Notes: a model not told the origin generated them from the letters alone. DNA of 7,879 bases from an uncultured Caulobacterales bacterium (GCA_903889785.1 CAISYT010000192.1:1-7879); one strand, 5' to 3'; shown: positions 1 to 7,292, numbered from the stretch's first letter. Made by a program: numbers and translations.

Positions 1-1178
1 CCGCCGAACACCGCGACGGTGATGTTGTACCAGGCACCGATGCCCGCGCCGCGCAAGGCGGTTGGAAACAGTTCACTCATGATCGCCGGGGCGATCGAGG
101 CCATCAGGGCATAGAGGGCCAGGCCAACCGAAAACACGATGGTCATCTGCATAAGGCCCGCATCAGGCGTGATCAGCTTGGACAACGGGATAAAGGCGAG
201 CGCCAGCCCGCCCGACCAGAGTAACAGCTGCGGTTTGCGCCCGATCCGGTCCGACAAGGCGCCGAAAGGGTACTGTAGGAGCGTAAAAACCGCCGTGCCG
301 ATGGTCAGGGCCACGAACACCGTCTGGCCGGAGATGTGCTGGATCCCCAGCGCATAGGGCGGGATTGAGCTGAAGAAGGTGTAGTAGGCGAGCGTGTTGA
401 GAAGGGTGATCCCGACCATTTGCATGACCTGCTTAGGATATTGGGTCAGGGTCGTGAGCAGGGGTCGCTTCACAGTTTGGGCGGTCTCCTTGTTATCTTC
501 GAAGGCCTTGCTCTCGGCGATCCCCAGACGCAGCCAGGCACCGAACGCGGCCATGACCCCGCCGATGATGAATGGAATACGCCAGCCGAATGACAGCATC
601 TGGTCGTGCGTCAGCACCGTCGACAACACCGACCCAAGCGACGACCCCAGCAACAGGGCCAAGCCCATCGAGATGTAGAAGAACGACGAATAGCGCCCGC
701 GCCGGCCTTCCGGTGCGATTTCGGCCAGATAGGCCGAGGCGTTGGAAACCTCGCCGCCTAGCGAAATGCCTTGGGCGATCCGTGCCAGGACCAGCAACAG
801 AGGCGATAGCCAACCGACCTGGGAGAAGGTGGGCAGAATCCCGATCACCAGCGATCCGCCGCCCAGCAGCAAGATGGTGATGATCATCACCGACTTACGG
901 CCGTTCACATCGGCGAAGCGCCCGAGCAGCCAACCGCCAATCGGGCGGAAAAAGAACGCCACGGCATAGGTGGCCATGATCTGGATAAGGGCAATCGCAG
1001 GATCGCCCTTAGGAAAGAACTGGGTCGAGAAATAGACCGCGAAGGCGGCATAGATCGTCCAATCGTACCATTCGATAGCGTTGCCGATACTGGCCGCGAC
1101 GATATTGCGGATCGGCAGCTTGTGGGCCACTGCGCCTGTCGGCACGCTCGATTTTTTGGTCTCGCTGGTCACGTTCAT
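1..1178 (-). CDS. MFS transporter, metabolite:H+ symporter (MHS) type, C-terminus cut off by window start
   Basis: About 392 residues are present, read leftward from an ATG at 1178-1176 with no internal stop. The frame runs off the window before a stop codon. MHS relatives are about 430 residues, so roughly 40 are missing. Seen in the protein: an N-terminal NAIEWYDWTIYA segment (about 33-44) typical of KgtP/ProP relatives; the MFS loop 2-3 signature with GRFADVNGRK (about 86-95); RIAQGISLGGEVSNASAYLAE-like helix 4-5 region (about 133-153); and a repeated loop 8-9 signature GALSDRIGRK (about 306-315). Many hydrophobic helices are spaced as in a 12-TM carrier. Family members bring organic acids, proline or betaine into the cytoplasm with protons. 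The substrate cannot be read from sequence. The start is favoured because an in-frame TGA lies at 1223-1221 with no other ATG between. The Shine-Dalgarno match is poor (ATCGGGG directly before ATG). The gene is divergent from the ABC operon and probably unrelated in function. Confidence 0.9.
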   Translation of the reverse strand, partial: MNVTSETKKSSVPTGAVAHKLPIRNIVAASIGNAIEWYDWTIYAAFAVYFSTQFFPKGDPAIALIQIMATYAVAFFFRPIGGWLLGRFADVNGRKSVMIITILLLGGGSLVIGILPTFSQVGWLSPLLLVLARIAQGISLGGEVSNASAYLAEIAPEGRRGRYSSFFYISMGLALLLGSSLGSVLSTVLTHDQMLSFGWRIPFIIGGVMAAFGAWLRLGIAESKAFEDNKETAQTVKRPLLTTLTQYPKQVMQMVGITLLNTLAYYTFFSSIPPYALGIQHISGQTVFVALTIGTAVFTLLQYPFGALSDRIGRKPQLLLWSGGLALAFIPLSKLITPDAGLMQMTIVFSVGLALYALMASIAPAIMSELFPTALRGAGIGAWYNITVAVFG

Positions 1179-1191
1179 CCCCGATGTGACG

Positions 1192-1204
1192 GCGGCTTCG
1201 CCGC
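1192..1204 (-). promoter_or_regulatory. Small hairpin in the leader of the MFS gene
   Basis: A perfect 5-bp GC-only stem (GCGGC / GCCGC) with a 3-base loop lies 13 bases upstream of the MFS start codon, immediately before the position expected for the ribosome binding site. In the transcript it could fold and influence initiation. It could equally be a chance feature of GC-rich DNA, and no ligand-type or attenuator-type structure is visible around it. Confidence 0.2.
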
Positions 1205-1272
1205 TTATCGCCCTAGGTGATCAGGTCTGGGCGTGCATGCAACGAAATTTCACGAGTGGCTGCGGCCGTGAA

Positions 1273-1395
1273 TCAGGATTCGCCGCCCAGGAAGTCGAGC
1301 GGCGGGGTCGAAGGGTCGCCCTCACCAGATCGCTCCCGGACCTTTCGCAGGCCGCTCAACACGGCCGCCACCGCCACCTGAAAGGCGCAGCCCAA
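1273..1395 (-). CDS. Possible small protein of about 40 residues (hypothetical)
   Basis: A minus-strand frame is open from 1419 to a TGA at 1275-1273, bounded upstream by a TAG at 1422-1420. It has no ATG. A TTG at 1395-1393 would give 40 residues, and GTG at 1377-1375 would give 34. The product would have a short hydrophobic start (GCAFQVAVAAVLSG), a charged middle (RKVRERSGEGD) and an ending PPLDFLGGES. Third codon positions are mostly G or C, as in neighbouring real genes. Its end is about 95 bases upstream of the MFS start on the same strand, so it could be co-transcribed. No ribosome binding site is evident for either start. I do not recognise the protein. It could be a genuine small gene, the remains of one, or a chance frame in GC-rich DNA. 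Confidence 0.22.
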   Translation of the reverse strand: MGCAFQVAVAAVLSGLRKVRERSGEGDPSTPPLDFLGGES

Positions 1396-1437
1396 ACAGA
1401 GATCGGCACCGGGGCCAAGCTACGCTAGAGTCTGGGC

Positions 1438-2118
1438 GTGTCCGCAATACCAGCCCTTTCCGTCTCTGGCCTGCGCAAGTCCGTTCCTGGCGGCCGCCTG
1501 CTTTTTGACGGCCTGGCGCTAACAGTGCGTCCCGGAGAAATCGTCGCCATCATGGGTGAGTCGGGCGTGGGCAAATCGACCCTGCTGAACCTGATTGCCG
1601 GACTAGACGTTGCCGACGCCGGCGAGATCAAGATCGATGGTGGGGACCTTTCCGCCATGAGCGATGACCAGCGCACCATCCTGCGACGTGACTGCATCGG
1701 CTTTGTGTTTCAGGCCTTCCATATCCTGCCGCATCTGACCCTGGCGCAGAATGCTGCCTTGCCCGTTTTACTGAGCGGTGGGGGCGAAGCGCAGGGCCTG
1801 AGCCGCGCCCGAGCGCTTCTGGCCGCGGTGGGTCTGGAGGGGCGCGCCGGTAGCTATCCGTCCGAACTGTCGGGCGGCGAGATGCAGCGCGTTGCCATCG
1901 CTCGCGCCCTGATTCACCGGCCAGCCCTGATCCTGGCGGACGAACCGACGGGCAACCTCGATCCAGAGTCGGCGGAGAAAGTGTTGACCTTGTTCGCACA
2001 GCAAACCCGCGACGCACGGGCTGCTGCGGTGATCGTCACCCATTCCGACCGCGTGGCCGCCGTCGCTGACCGCTCGCTGGTGCTGACCGCCCAAGGTTTG
2101 ATCCTGCGTGGCCAATAG
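1438..2118 (+). CDS. ABC transporter ATP-binding protein, LolD/MacB type (AttE-like)
   Basis: This 226-residue cytoplasmic ATPase would power the FtsX-type permease encoded next to it. All nucleotide-binding elements are intact: Walker A GESGVGKST (40-48), Q-loop VFQAFHILPHLT (90-101), ABC signature LSGGEMQRVAIARAL (144-158), Walker B LILADEPTGNLD (164-175) and H-loop VIVTHSD with His202. The length and the ADEPTGNLD wording are characteristic of the LolD/MacB/FtsE branch, which couples to FtsX-fold permeases and often acts on lipids, lipoproteins or other envelope cargo. The start is a GTG at 1438 with only a weak GAG-type site about 7 bases upstream. No ATG gives a complete Walker A domain with a normal N-terminus. 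The 3' end overlaps the permease start by 11 bases, so the two are surely translated from one mRNA. A promoter would lie within 1179-1437, but no convincing -35/-10 pair was identified. Confidence 0.95.
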   Translation: MSAIPALSVSGLRKSVPGGRLLFDGLALTVRPGEIVAIMGESGVGKSTLLNLIAGLDVADAGEIKIDGGDLSAMSDDQRTILRRDCIGFVFQAFHILPHLTLAQNAALPVLLSGGGEAQGLSRARALLAAVGLEGRAGSYPSELSGGEMQRVAIARALIHRPALILADEPTGNLDPESAEKVLTLFAQQTRDARAAAVIVTHSDRVAAVADRSLVLTAQGLILRGQ

Positions 2119-4645
2119 GCACAACCCGGGCCGACCCCAATCGAACACAGCGGTACTGCGCTGGATGGTTCTGGGCGAGTGGCGGGCTCACCCGGCCCGC
2201 GTGATCCTGGCGGCGGCAGCCATAGCGATCGGGGTGGCGCTGGGCTTTGCCGTATACCTGGTGAATCGCTCCGCCCTGGAGACGTTCGCCAAGGCCATCG
2301 ACACTGTCAGTGGCACCGCCGACCTGCAGGTGCATTCGGTCACAGCCGCAGGATTCGACGAAGGGCTCTATCCCACGTTGGCGCAGATTCCCGGCGTCGC
2401 GGCGGCCAGCCCGGTCGTGGAACTCAACGCCCATACCGCTGCCGGAGCGTCCTTGACGGTGCTCGGCCTCGACGTGCTGCGCGCCGCTGCGGTCACGCCA
2501 GGTCTGGTTGGACAAGGCGCGCATAGCTTCGACGCCCAGGCGGCCTATCTTTCCCAGACGGCCATGACCGCCCTGAGTGCCAAAGCCGGATCGCCGGTTA
2601 CCCTGACTGCGGCTGGCCACTCAGCCGTTTTCACCGTCGCCGGAAGCCTGCCCGGTGCGGGTGAGGATCAGGCGATCGTGGTCATCGACATCGCCGACGC
2701 CCAGTGGCGGTTCGGATTGCTCGGCCGGCTGCAGCGAGTCGATCTCAAATTTGGCGCGGACACGAGCACCCAGGCCGTGCAGGCGGCCATTACCAGGGCC
2801 CTGCCCCCCGACGCCCAGATCGTCACCCAGCGGCAAGAAAGCCATCGGTCCGACGCCCTATCCCGTGCCTATCGGGTCAACCTAGAAATGCTGGCCATGG
2901 TCGCCCTGATGACGGGCGGCTTCCTGGTTTATTCCGGCCAATCGCTTTCGGTGGCCCGGCGGCGACCGCAGTTCGCCCTGCTGCGCGTGCTGGGTCTAAG
3001 CCAGCGCCGCCTGATCCTACAGATCGTCATCGAGGGTGCGGCAGTCGGCCTCGCAGGTGGCATCATTGGCGTGGCCGCAGGTACGGGTCTCGCCACCCTC
3101 GCCCTGGCCCTGTTCGGCGGAGACTTGGGCGGCGGCTATTTCCAGGGTGCGCGGCCGCACCTCGCCTTTGCCCCCGGCGCGGGGCTCGTCTTTCTGTTGC
3201 TTGGCTTGATTGCGGCCCTGGCTGGAGCGCTTTGGCCCGCCCTGCAGGCCGCCAGGAGTCGCCCCGCCGTGGCCCTGAAGAACGCCGACCTGGGTATCGA
3301 CCCGCGTCGCAAACCGCCACTGGTTGCCGCCCTGGTACTGCTGATGATCGGCGGTGCCCTGGCCTTTGCTCCCCCAATCGGTGGCTTACCGCTCTTGGGC
3401 TATGGGTCCATGGCGGCGATCCTGGCCGGCGGCATCGCCCTTATGCCCGCCCTGGCCCGCGCCATCCTCGGCCCGGCCCGGCGACTTGCCGGAGACGCCC
3501 CCGCCACGCGCTTGGCTTTCGATCGGCTGTACGGCGCGCCCGGCCAGGCCGCCGTCGCCCTTTGCGGCATCGTCGCCAGCGTCAGCCTGATGGCGGCTAT
3601 GGGCATTATGGTCGCCAGTTTCCGCGGCTCTGTTGACGATTGGCTGGGCCAGATCTTGCCGGCCGACCTCTATATGCGCCTGCCCGACCTCGAGGCCGGT
3701 GGGTTCGATCCGGCCGCACAGGACCGCCTGGCCCATGCGCCTGGCGTCGCGGCGATTGAGTTTCGCAAGGTTCTGAAGCTGCGCCTCGCCCCCGACCAGC
3801 CGCCCGCCGCCCTCAATGTTGTTCCGATTGATCCCACCGCCCCGCAGCGCGCCCTGCCGCTCATCTCCGCAGTTAGCCCCCTGCCCGCCGGGGAGACCGC
3901 GGTCTGGGCCTCTGAACCCATGGCGCGGCTCTACCACCTCAACCCCGGCCAAGCTGTGACCGTGCCGCTGGGCGGCCAACCCCGCAGGCTCTATGTGCGC
4001 GGCATCTGGCGCGACTACGCTCGCCAATTCGGTGCCCTCGCCATTGGCGACACCGACTACGTCCATCTGACCGGTGACCGGTTTCGCAGCCAGGTCGCTG
4101 TCACCCTCGCCCCCGGTGCCGACCCCTTGCGTACCGTGGCCGCCCTGCGCGCCGTGGTACCGCCAGACATCGTTGCCGACATGACCTTCACCGAGTCGAA
4201 GAGCCTGCGCGCCATGGCACTCAAGATATTCGATCGGAGTTTCGCTGTGACCTATGCCCTGGAGGCCATTGCCATTGGCATCGGCTTGGCCGGCGTTGCG
4301 GCAACCTTCTCGGCTCAGACCCTCGCCAGAACGCGTGAGTTCGGCATGCTGCGGCATGTCGGAGCGCTCAAGCGGCAGATCGTCGCCATGCTGGCGCTGG
4401 AAGGGGCACTGCTCGGGGCGGTCGGGGCCTTGGCGGGGCTTAGCCTCGGCGCTGTGCTGGGCCAGATTCTCATTCAGGTTATCAATCCGCAGTCGTTCAA
4501 CTGGAGTATGGACACCCGCTGGCCGATGGGCCTTCTGCTGAGCCTGTTCGGCGTCCTTGTCGCGGCCTCGGCGGGTACGGCGGTGCTATCGGGAAGCCGC
4601 GCGCTCTCGTCCAGCACCATCCGCGCTGTGCGGGAAGACTGGTGA
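2108..4645 (+). CDS. Large FtsX-family ABC transporter permease with two FtsX domains
   Basis: This 845-residue inner-membrane protein is the membrane half of the ABC system. The visible layout is: a first membrane helix (about 32-52), a periplasmic domain (about 55-255), a three-helix FtsX block (about 258-380) with the conserved cytoplasmic stretch RRRPQFALLRVLGLSQRRL (about 284-302), two central helices (about 404-455), a further helix (about 480-505), a second periplasmic domain (about 508-705), and a second FtsX block (about 712-830) whose TREFGMLRHVGALKRQI (about 742-758) repeats the first block's motif. This internal duplication is typical of COG0577-type permeases of about 800-850 residues. 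In Agrobacterium-type att cassettes the permease function is listed as separate genes, whereas here one polypeptide carries both halves. Start choice: GTG at 2108 overlaps the ATPase gene, and ATG at 2165 would shorten the N-terminus by 19 residues without losing the first helix. The stop overlaps the next ATG (TGATG). Confidence 0.93.
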   Translation: MANRHNPGRPQSNTAVLRWMVLGEWRAHPARVILAAAAIAIGVALGFAVYLVNRSALETFAKAIDTVSGTADLQVHSVTAAGFDEGLYPTLAQIPGVAAASPVVELNAHTAAGASLTVLGLDVLRAAAVTPGLVGQGAHSFDAQAAYLSQTAMTALSAKAGSPVTLTAAGHSAVFTVAGSLPGAGEDQAIVVIDIADAQWRFGLLGRLQRVDLKFGADTSTQAVQAAITRALPPDAQIVTQRQESHRSDALSRAYRVNLEMLAMVALMTGGFLVYSGQSLSVARRRPQFALLRVLGLSQRRLILQIVIEGAAVGLAGGIIGVAAGTGLATLALALFGGDLGGGYFQGARPHLAFAPGAGLVFLLLGLIAALAGALWPALQAARSRPAVALKNADLGIDPRRKPPLVAALVLLMIGGALAFAPPIGGLPLLGYGSMAAILAGGIALMPALARAILGPARRLAGDAPATRLAFDRLYGAPGQAAVALCGIVASVSLMAAMGIMVASFRGSVDDWLGQILPADLYMRLPDLEAGGFDPAAQDRLAHAPGVAAIEFRKVLKLRLAPDQPPAALNVVPIDPTAPQRALPLISAVSPLPAGETAVWASEPMARLYHLNPGQAVTVPLGGQPRRLYVRGIWRDYARQFGALAIGDTDYVHLTGDRFRSQVAVTLAPGADPLRTVAALRAVVPPDIVADMTFTESKSLRAMALKIFDRSFAVTYALEAIAIGIGLAGVAATFSAQTLARTREFGMLRHVGALKRQIVAMLALEGALLGAVGALAGLSLGAVLGQILIQVINPQSFNWSMDTRWPMGLLLSLFGVLVAASAGTAVLSGSRALSSSTIRAVREDW

Positions 4646-5709
4646 TGCGCGCCCTCCTACTCGCCCTGCTGCTGGCCCTCGCCGCCCCCGCTGTGGCCTT
4701 GGCCCCGGCCTATGCGCCCGTGCGCCCAGGCGTGGCCCTGATCTTCCCGATGGACCACGGTGCCCATAGCGCATTCCGAACCGAGTGGTGGTACGTCACC
4801 GGCTTGCTGAAAACCGCCGACGGCAAGGACCTGGGGTTCCAGGTCACTTTCTTCCGCTCGCGCACGGCGGCCGATCCGGCCAACCCCAGCCGCTTTAATC
4901 CCGACCAAATCCTATTCGCTCATGCAGCCCTCTCCGACCCTGCGATCGGCCATCTGCTGCATGGCCAGAGAATCGCGCGCCAGGGCTTCGGGCTGGCCCA
5001 TGCCTCCACGACAGATACCGACCTGGTGATCGACGACTGGAGGCTGAAACGCGGCGCAAACGGCGTGTTCAGCGCCCGGGCCGCAGGCGCAGACTTTCGG
5101 CTCGACCTCGACTTGGCCCCCCAACAGAACGTGCTGCTGCAGGGAGACCATGGCTACAGCCGCAAAGGGCCAAACCCCGCGCAGGCCAGCCAATACTACA
5201 GCCTGCCGCACTTGGCGGTCAGCGGCAGCGTGGTACGAGGCGGCAAGCGCGTGGCGGTCACCGGCGAAGCTTGGCTAGACCGCGAATGGTTCTCCAGCCT
5301 ACTCGATCCCACGGCTGTGGGCTGGGACTGGGTCGGGCTGAACCTCGATGATGGCGGCACCCTGATGGCCTTTATGATCCGCGACAAGGCTGGCAAACCG
5401 ATTTGGAATGGCGGCGCCATACGTAGCGCTTCCGGCGCCCTGACCACGCTCGGCAAGGATGATGTCGCCTGGGGACGTGCACGCACCTGGCGCTCGCCGC
5501 GCACCCAAGCCGCCTATCCGGTCGAGCGCGTTGTCTCGGTTCGCAGTGGTGGCCAATGGCGGCGCTGGACACTTCGCCCGCTATTCGATGACCAGGAACT
5601 CGACAGCCGCGCCGCCGGCGGACCGGTCTATTGGGAAGGTGCCGTTCGCACCGAGGGCGGGCGGGGCTATCTGGAACTCACCGGCTATGCTGGACCGCTC
5701 AAGCTATAA
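4645..5709 (+). CDS. Exported lipocalin-like protein, AttH/CrtC-like (predicted secreted hydrolase family)
   Basis: A 354-residue protein with a signal peptide: MRALLLALLLALAAPAVALA, with cleavage likely near residue 18-20. There is no lipobox cysteine, so a soluble periplasmic protein is expected. Family hallmarks are visible: RTEWWYVTG (45-53), FQVTFFRSR (65-73), GYSRKG (170-175), YYSLPHL (184-190), GEAWLDREW (207-215), GWDWVGLNLDDG (226-237), LMAFMIRD (240-247) and a C-terminal GYLELTGY (341-348). The family is annotated as carotenoid 1,2-hydratase-like, AttH or DUF2006. A structure of a relative is known to show two lipocalin-type (calycin) barrels, which suggests binding or modifying a lipid-like ligand. 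Actual CrtC hydratase activity is not implied, since no carotenoid genes are nearby. ATG at 4645 is chosen because it shares a base with the permease stop, giving coupled translation. A GTG at 4642 is also in frame but lies inside the permease. I infer that it receives or processes cargo moved by the ABC pair. Confidence 0.92.
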   Translation: MRALLLALLLALAAPAVALAPAYAPVRPGVALIFPMDHGAHSAFRTEWWYVTGLLKTADGKDLGFQVTFFRSRTAADPANPSRFNPDQILFAHAALSDPAIGHLLHGQRIARQGFGLAHASTTDTDLVIDDWRLKRGANGVFSARAAGADFRLDLDLAPQQNVLLQGDHGYSRKGPNPAQASQYYSLPHLAVSGSVVRGGKRVAVTGEAWLDREWFSSLLDPTAVGWDWVGLNLDDGGTLMAFMIRDKAGKPIWNGGAIRSASGALTTLGKDDVAWGRARTWRSPRTQAAYPVERVVSVRSGGQWRRWTLRPLFDDQELDSRAAGGPVYWEGAVRTEGGRGYLELTGYAGPLKL

Positions 5710-5742
5710 TTCACTGCCGCCCTTGTAGCTTTTGCGATGATC

Positions 5743-5762
5743 ACCATCCGTTCAACGGTGGT
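5743..5762 (+). terminator. Weak hairpin downstream of the ABC/AttH-like operon
   Basis: An inverted repeat ACCATC / GGTGGT (6 bp, one G-T wobble) with an 8-base loop begins 33 bases after the stop of the lipocalin-like gene. Only two T residues follow before TTGCTAAG breaks up, so it is a poor intrinsic terminator. It may mark the end of the operon or be incidental. The rest of the 168-base gap (5710-5877) holds a second 5-bp inverted repeat, ACCCG (5784-5788) / CGGGT (5797-5801), around a CGGTACCG palindrome. It could be part of a promoter/operator for the next gene, but no clear promoter was found. Confidence 0.25.
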
Positions 5763-5877
5763 TTGCTAAGGGCGTTTGAATGTACCCGCGCGGTACCGGG
5801 TTCCGCACATCGCGAACTAAGCCTAGGTTCCGCGCGAAGATTCCGCCGGGCGCTATCGGAATTGAGGCAGGAGCGGT

Positions 5878-7035
5878 GTGCGATACATGAGTGAGATGTT
5901 CGAACCCGGCGACTCCGGTGCCACAGCACGCGGTTACGAACTGACCGTCGTCGTCCCTACCTTCAACGAACACGATAATGTCGCCCCCCTGATCGCGAGG
6001 CTGCGCGCCGTACTTGGCGGCATCGCATGGCAGGCAATATTCGTTGACGACCATTCCCCTGACGGCACCGCCGAAGCGGTAAAGGCGATCGCCCGTACCG
6101 ATCCACGCATTCAATGCCTGCACCGCGTTGGCCGCCGCGGCCTTGCAGGGGCAGTCATCGAGGGAGCCATGGCCAGCGCTGCCCCCTTCGTGGCCGTCAT
6201 CGACGGCGACCTGCAGCACGATGAGTCGATCCTGCCGCAGATGCTGGAACGGCTGAAGAGCGGCGAGGCCGAGCTGGTCATAGGCAGCCGCTATCTCGAT
6301 CTCGACGAAACCGTCGAGGGTCTCAGTCCGATTCGCCGCAAGGTGAGCCTGGCCGCCCGGGGCATGGCCGCCGCCGTACTGCGCACCCCGGTGACCGACC
6401 CGGTCAGCGGCTTCTTCATGATCCGACGCGAGCGGGTCATGGCCGTCGCCCCACGCCTGTCGGTCGAGGGTTTCAAGATCCTATTCGACCTGATCATCAG
6501 CCAGCCGGGGCCCATAGCGATCGCCGAACTACCTTACCGATTCAAGGCCCGGACCGACGGGGCAAGCAAGTTCGACATGCGTGCCGCGCTGGACTACGCC
6601 GCCCTGGTTGGCTCACGCATGAGCGGCAATCTGGTCTCGCCGATGATGATGCTGTTCTTTGTCGCCGGCGCAACGGGGGTGGCGGTGCATCTTGCCGTCC
6701 TTGGCGCGGCGACAGAGTTTGGCCTGAGCTTTTCCTGGGCACAGACCGCCGCAGGCTTCACGGCGATGATCTCGAACTATCTGGTCAACAACGCCATCAC
6801 CTACCGAGACCGAAAGCGGCGCGGCTGGGCCTTACTGCGTGGCTTTGCCCGCGCCTGCGTGCTCAGCGCACCCGGCCTGATTACCAGCGTGGCGGTCGGC
6901 AGCCTTGTTTACCGCCACCTGGACGTCTGGTGGCTTGCAGGGATCGCCGGTGCCGGATTCGGCGCGGTGTGGAACAGCGTCGTGACCGCCATGCAGCCCG
7001 GTGCGGCCGTCAAAACCCCTCAAGTCAGGGGTTGA
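5878..7035 (+). CDS. Polyprenol-phosphate glycosyltransferase (GT2, DPM1-like) fused to GtrA-like membrane domain
   Basis: A 385-residue two-domain membrane enzyme. Residues about 22-245 form a family 2 GT-A catalytic domain: VVVPTFNEHDNV (24-35), the nucleotide-binding FVDDHSPDGT (55-64), the metal-site stretch VIDGDLQHDE (107-116), IGSRY (135-139), and VSGFFMIRRE (176-185), followed by SVEGFKILFDL (195-205). These match dolichol/polyprenyl-phosphate mannose or glucose synthases, which move a sugar from a nucleotide to a polyprenyl phosphate at the cytoplasmic face. Residues about 250-375 contain four hydrophobic helices with SNYLVNNAITYRDRK (299-313), as in GtrA/PF04138 proteins thought to help flip or anchor such lipid-sugars. 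Sugar identity is not predictable. GTG at 5878 and ATG at 5887 compete: AGGAG at 5869-5873 is 4 bases from the GTG and 13 from the ATG, so neither spacing is ideal. The conserved domain is unaffected by the choice. The next gene encodes a likely user of its product. Confidence 0.93.
   Translation: MRYMSEMFEPGDSGATARGYELTVVVPTFNEHDNVAPLIARLRAVLGGIAWQAIFVDDHSPDGTAEAVKAIARTDPRIQCLHRVGRRGLAGAVIEGAMASAAPFVAVIDGDLQHDESILPQMLERLKSGEAELVIGSRYLDLDETVEGLSPIRRKVSLAARGMAAAVLRTPVTDPVSGFFMIRRERVMAVAPRLSVEGFKILFDLIISQPGPIAIAELPYRFKARTDGASKFDMRAALDYAALVGSRMSGNLVSPMMMLFFVAGATGVAVHLAVLGAATEFGLSFSWAQTAAGFTAMISNYLVNNAITYRDRKRRGWALLRGFARACVLSAPGLITSVAVGSLVYRHLDVWWLAGIAGAGFGAVWNSVVTAMQPGAAVKTPQVRG
7014..7033 (-). 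terminator. Perfect inverted repeat over the end of the GT2 gene, possible minus-strand terminator
   Basis: AACCCCT (7014-7020) and AGGGGTT (7027-7033) form a perfect 7-bp stem with a 6-base loop. The right arm ends on the first base of the TGA stop of the glycosyltransferase gene. On the minus strand the stem is followed by a short T run (four Ts counting the last two of the stem), which is intrinsic-terminator-like. On the plus strand it is followed by GAACGCC with no T tract, so it is a poor plus-strand terminator. It lies 39 bases beyond the stop of the minus-strand open frame at 7073-7255, as a terminator of that frame would. Confidence 0.35.
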
Positions 7036-7072
7036 ACGCCTTGGCGAGGGCGCGACCCTTACGCGTCCAAAG

Positions 7073-7255
7073 TCACGCGGCTTTGTGTTTCTCCGCGCGT
7101 GGAGTCGGCATAGGTTCGATGTCGAGAATCCATTTGAGGACCGGAGGTTTCGGCGGCATTGAAGGCTCGCGGTACCTTGGGTCAAATACGAGAGCCGGAG
7201 CAATAATTGCCTCTTCGCCGATTTTCCAATCCTGATCGGCCGTGCCCTGGCCTAA
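7073..7255 (-). other. Unexplained 60-codon minus-strand open frame: small gene or gene relic
   Basis: Between convincing plus-strand genes, a minus-strand frame stays open for 60 codons from 7255 (after a TGA at 7258-7256) to a TGA at 7075-7073. The translation is protein-like in composition: an acidic/hydrophobic stretch DWKIGEEAIIAPALVFDPRY, a proline-rich middle (SMPPKPPVLKW), then LDIEPMPTPRAEKHKAA with a basic end. The only ATGs are internal: 7159-7157 would give 28 residues, and another lies at codon 49. No ribosome binding site precedes 7159. Codon use includes AAA, ATT ATT, GTA and TTT, which is A/T-richer than its neighbours. I do not recognise the protein. It may be the truncated 3' end of a lost gene, a short real gene with an unusual start, or chance. 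The terminator-like repeat at 7014-7033 lies just downstream on the same strand. Confidence 0.25.
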
Positions 7256-7292
7256 TCACGACCCCGCGCGCAGGCGTTCAGGTACACCCGGC

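Noticed and set aside
1081..1428. Plus-strand 115-codon open frame across the MFS start and the intergenic region
   Set aside because: Most of its first third is antisense to the well-supported MFS gene, and the translation shows no recognisable or compositionally convincing protein. It is a shadow frame of GC-rich DNA.
2704..3636. 310-codon plus-strand open frame inside the permease gene
   Set aside because: It is an alternate frame of the double-FtsX permease, rich in Arg, Pro and Gly as expected from frame-shifted GC-rich coding DNA. The permease frame carries all the family motifs.
3386..4357. 323-codon minus-strand open frame opposite the permease
   Set aside because: It is antisense to the real permease frame, of low-complexity Gly/Arg/Gln/Ala composition, with no domain or start context. 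The long frame results from high GC content.
4645..5709. Reading the lipocalin-like protein as a true carotenoid 1,2-hydratase (CrtC)
   Set aside because: Only the broad fold family is shared. No carotenoid biosynthesis gene is in the window, and the genetic context is an ABC transporter of the att type.
5784..5801. Short inverted repeat ACCCG/CGGGT with central CGGTACCG palindrome as an operator
   Set aside because: The stem is only 5 bp and GC-rich, with no regulator gene adjacent and no second copy that would support a binding site.
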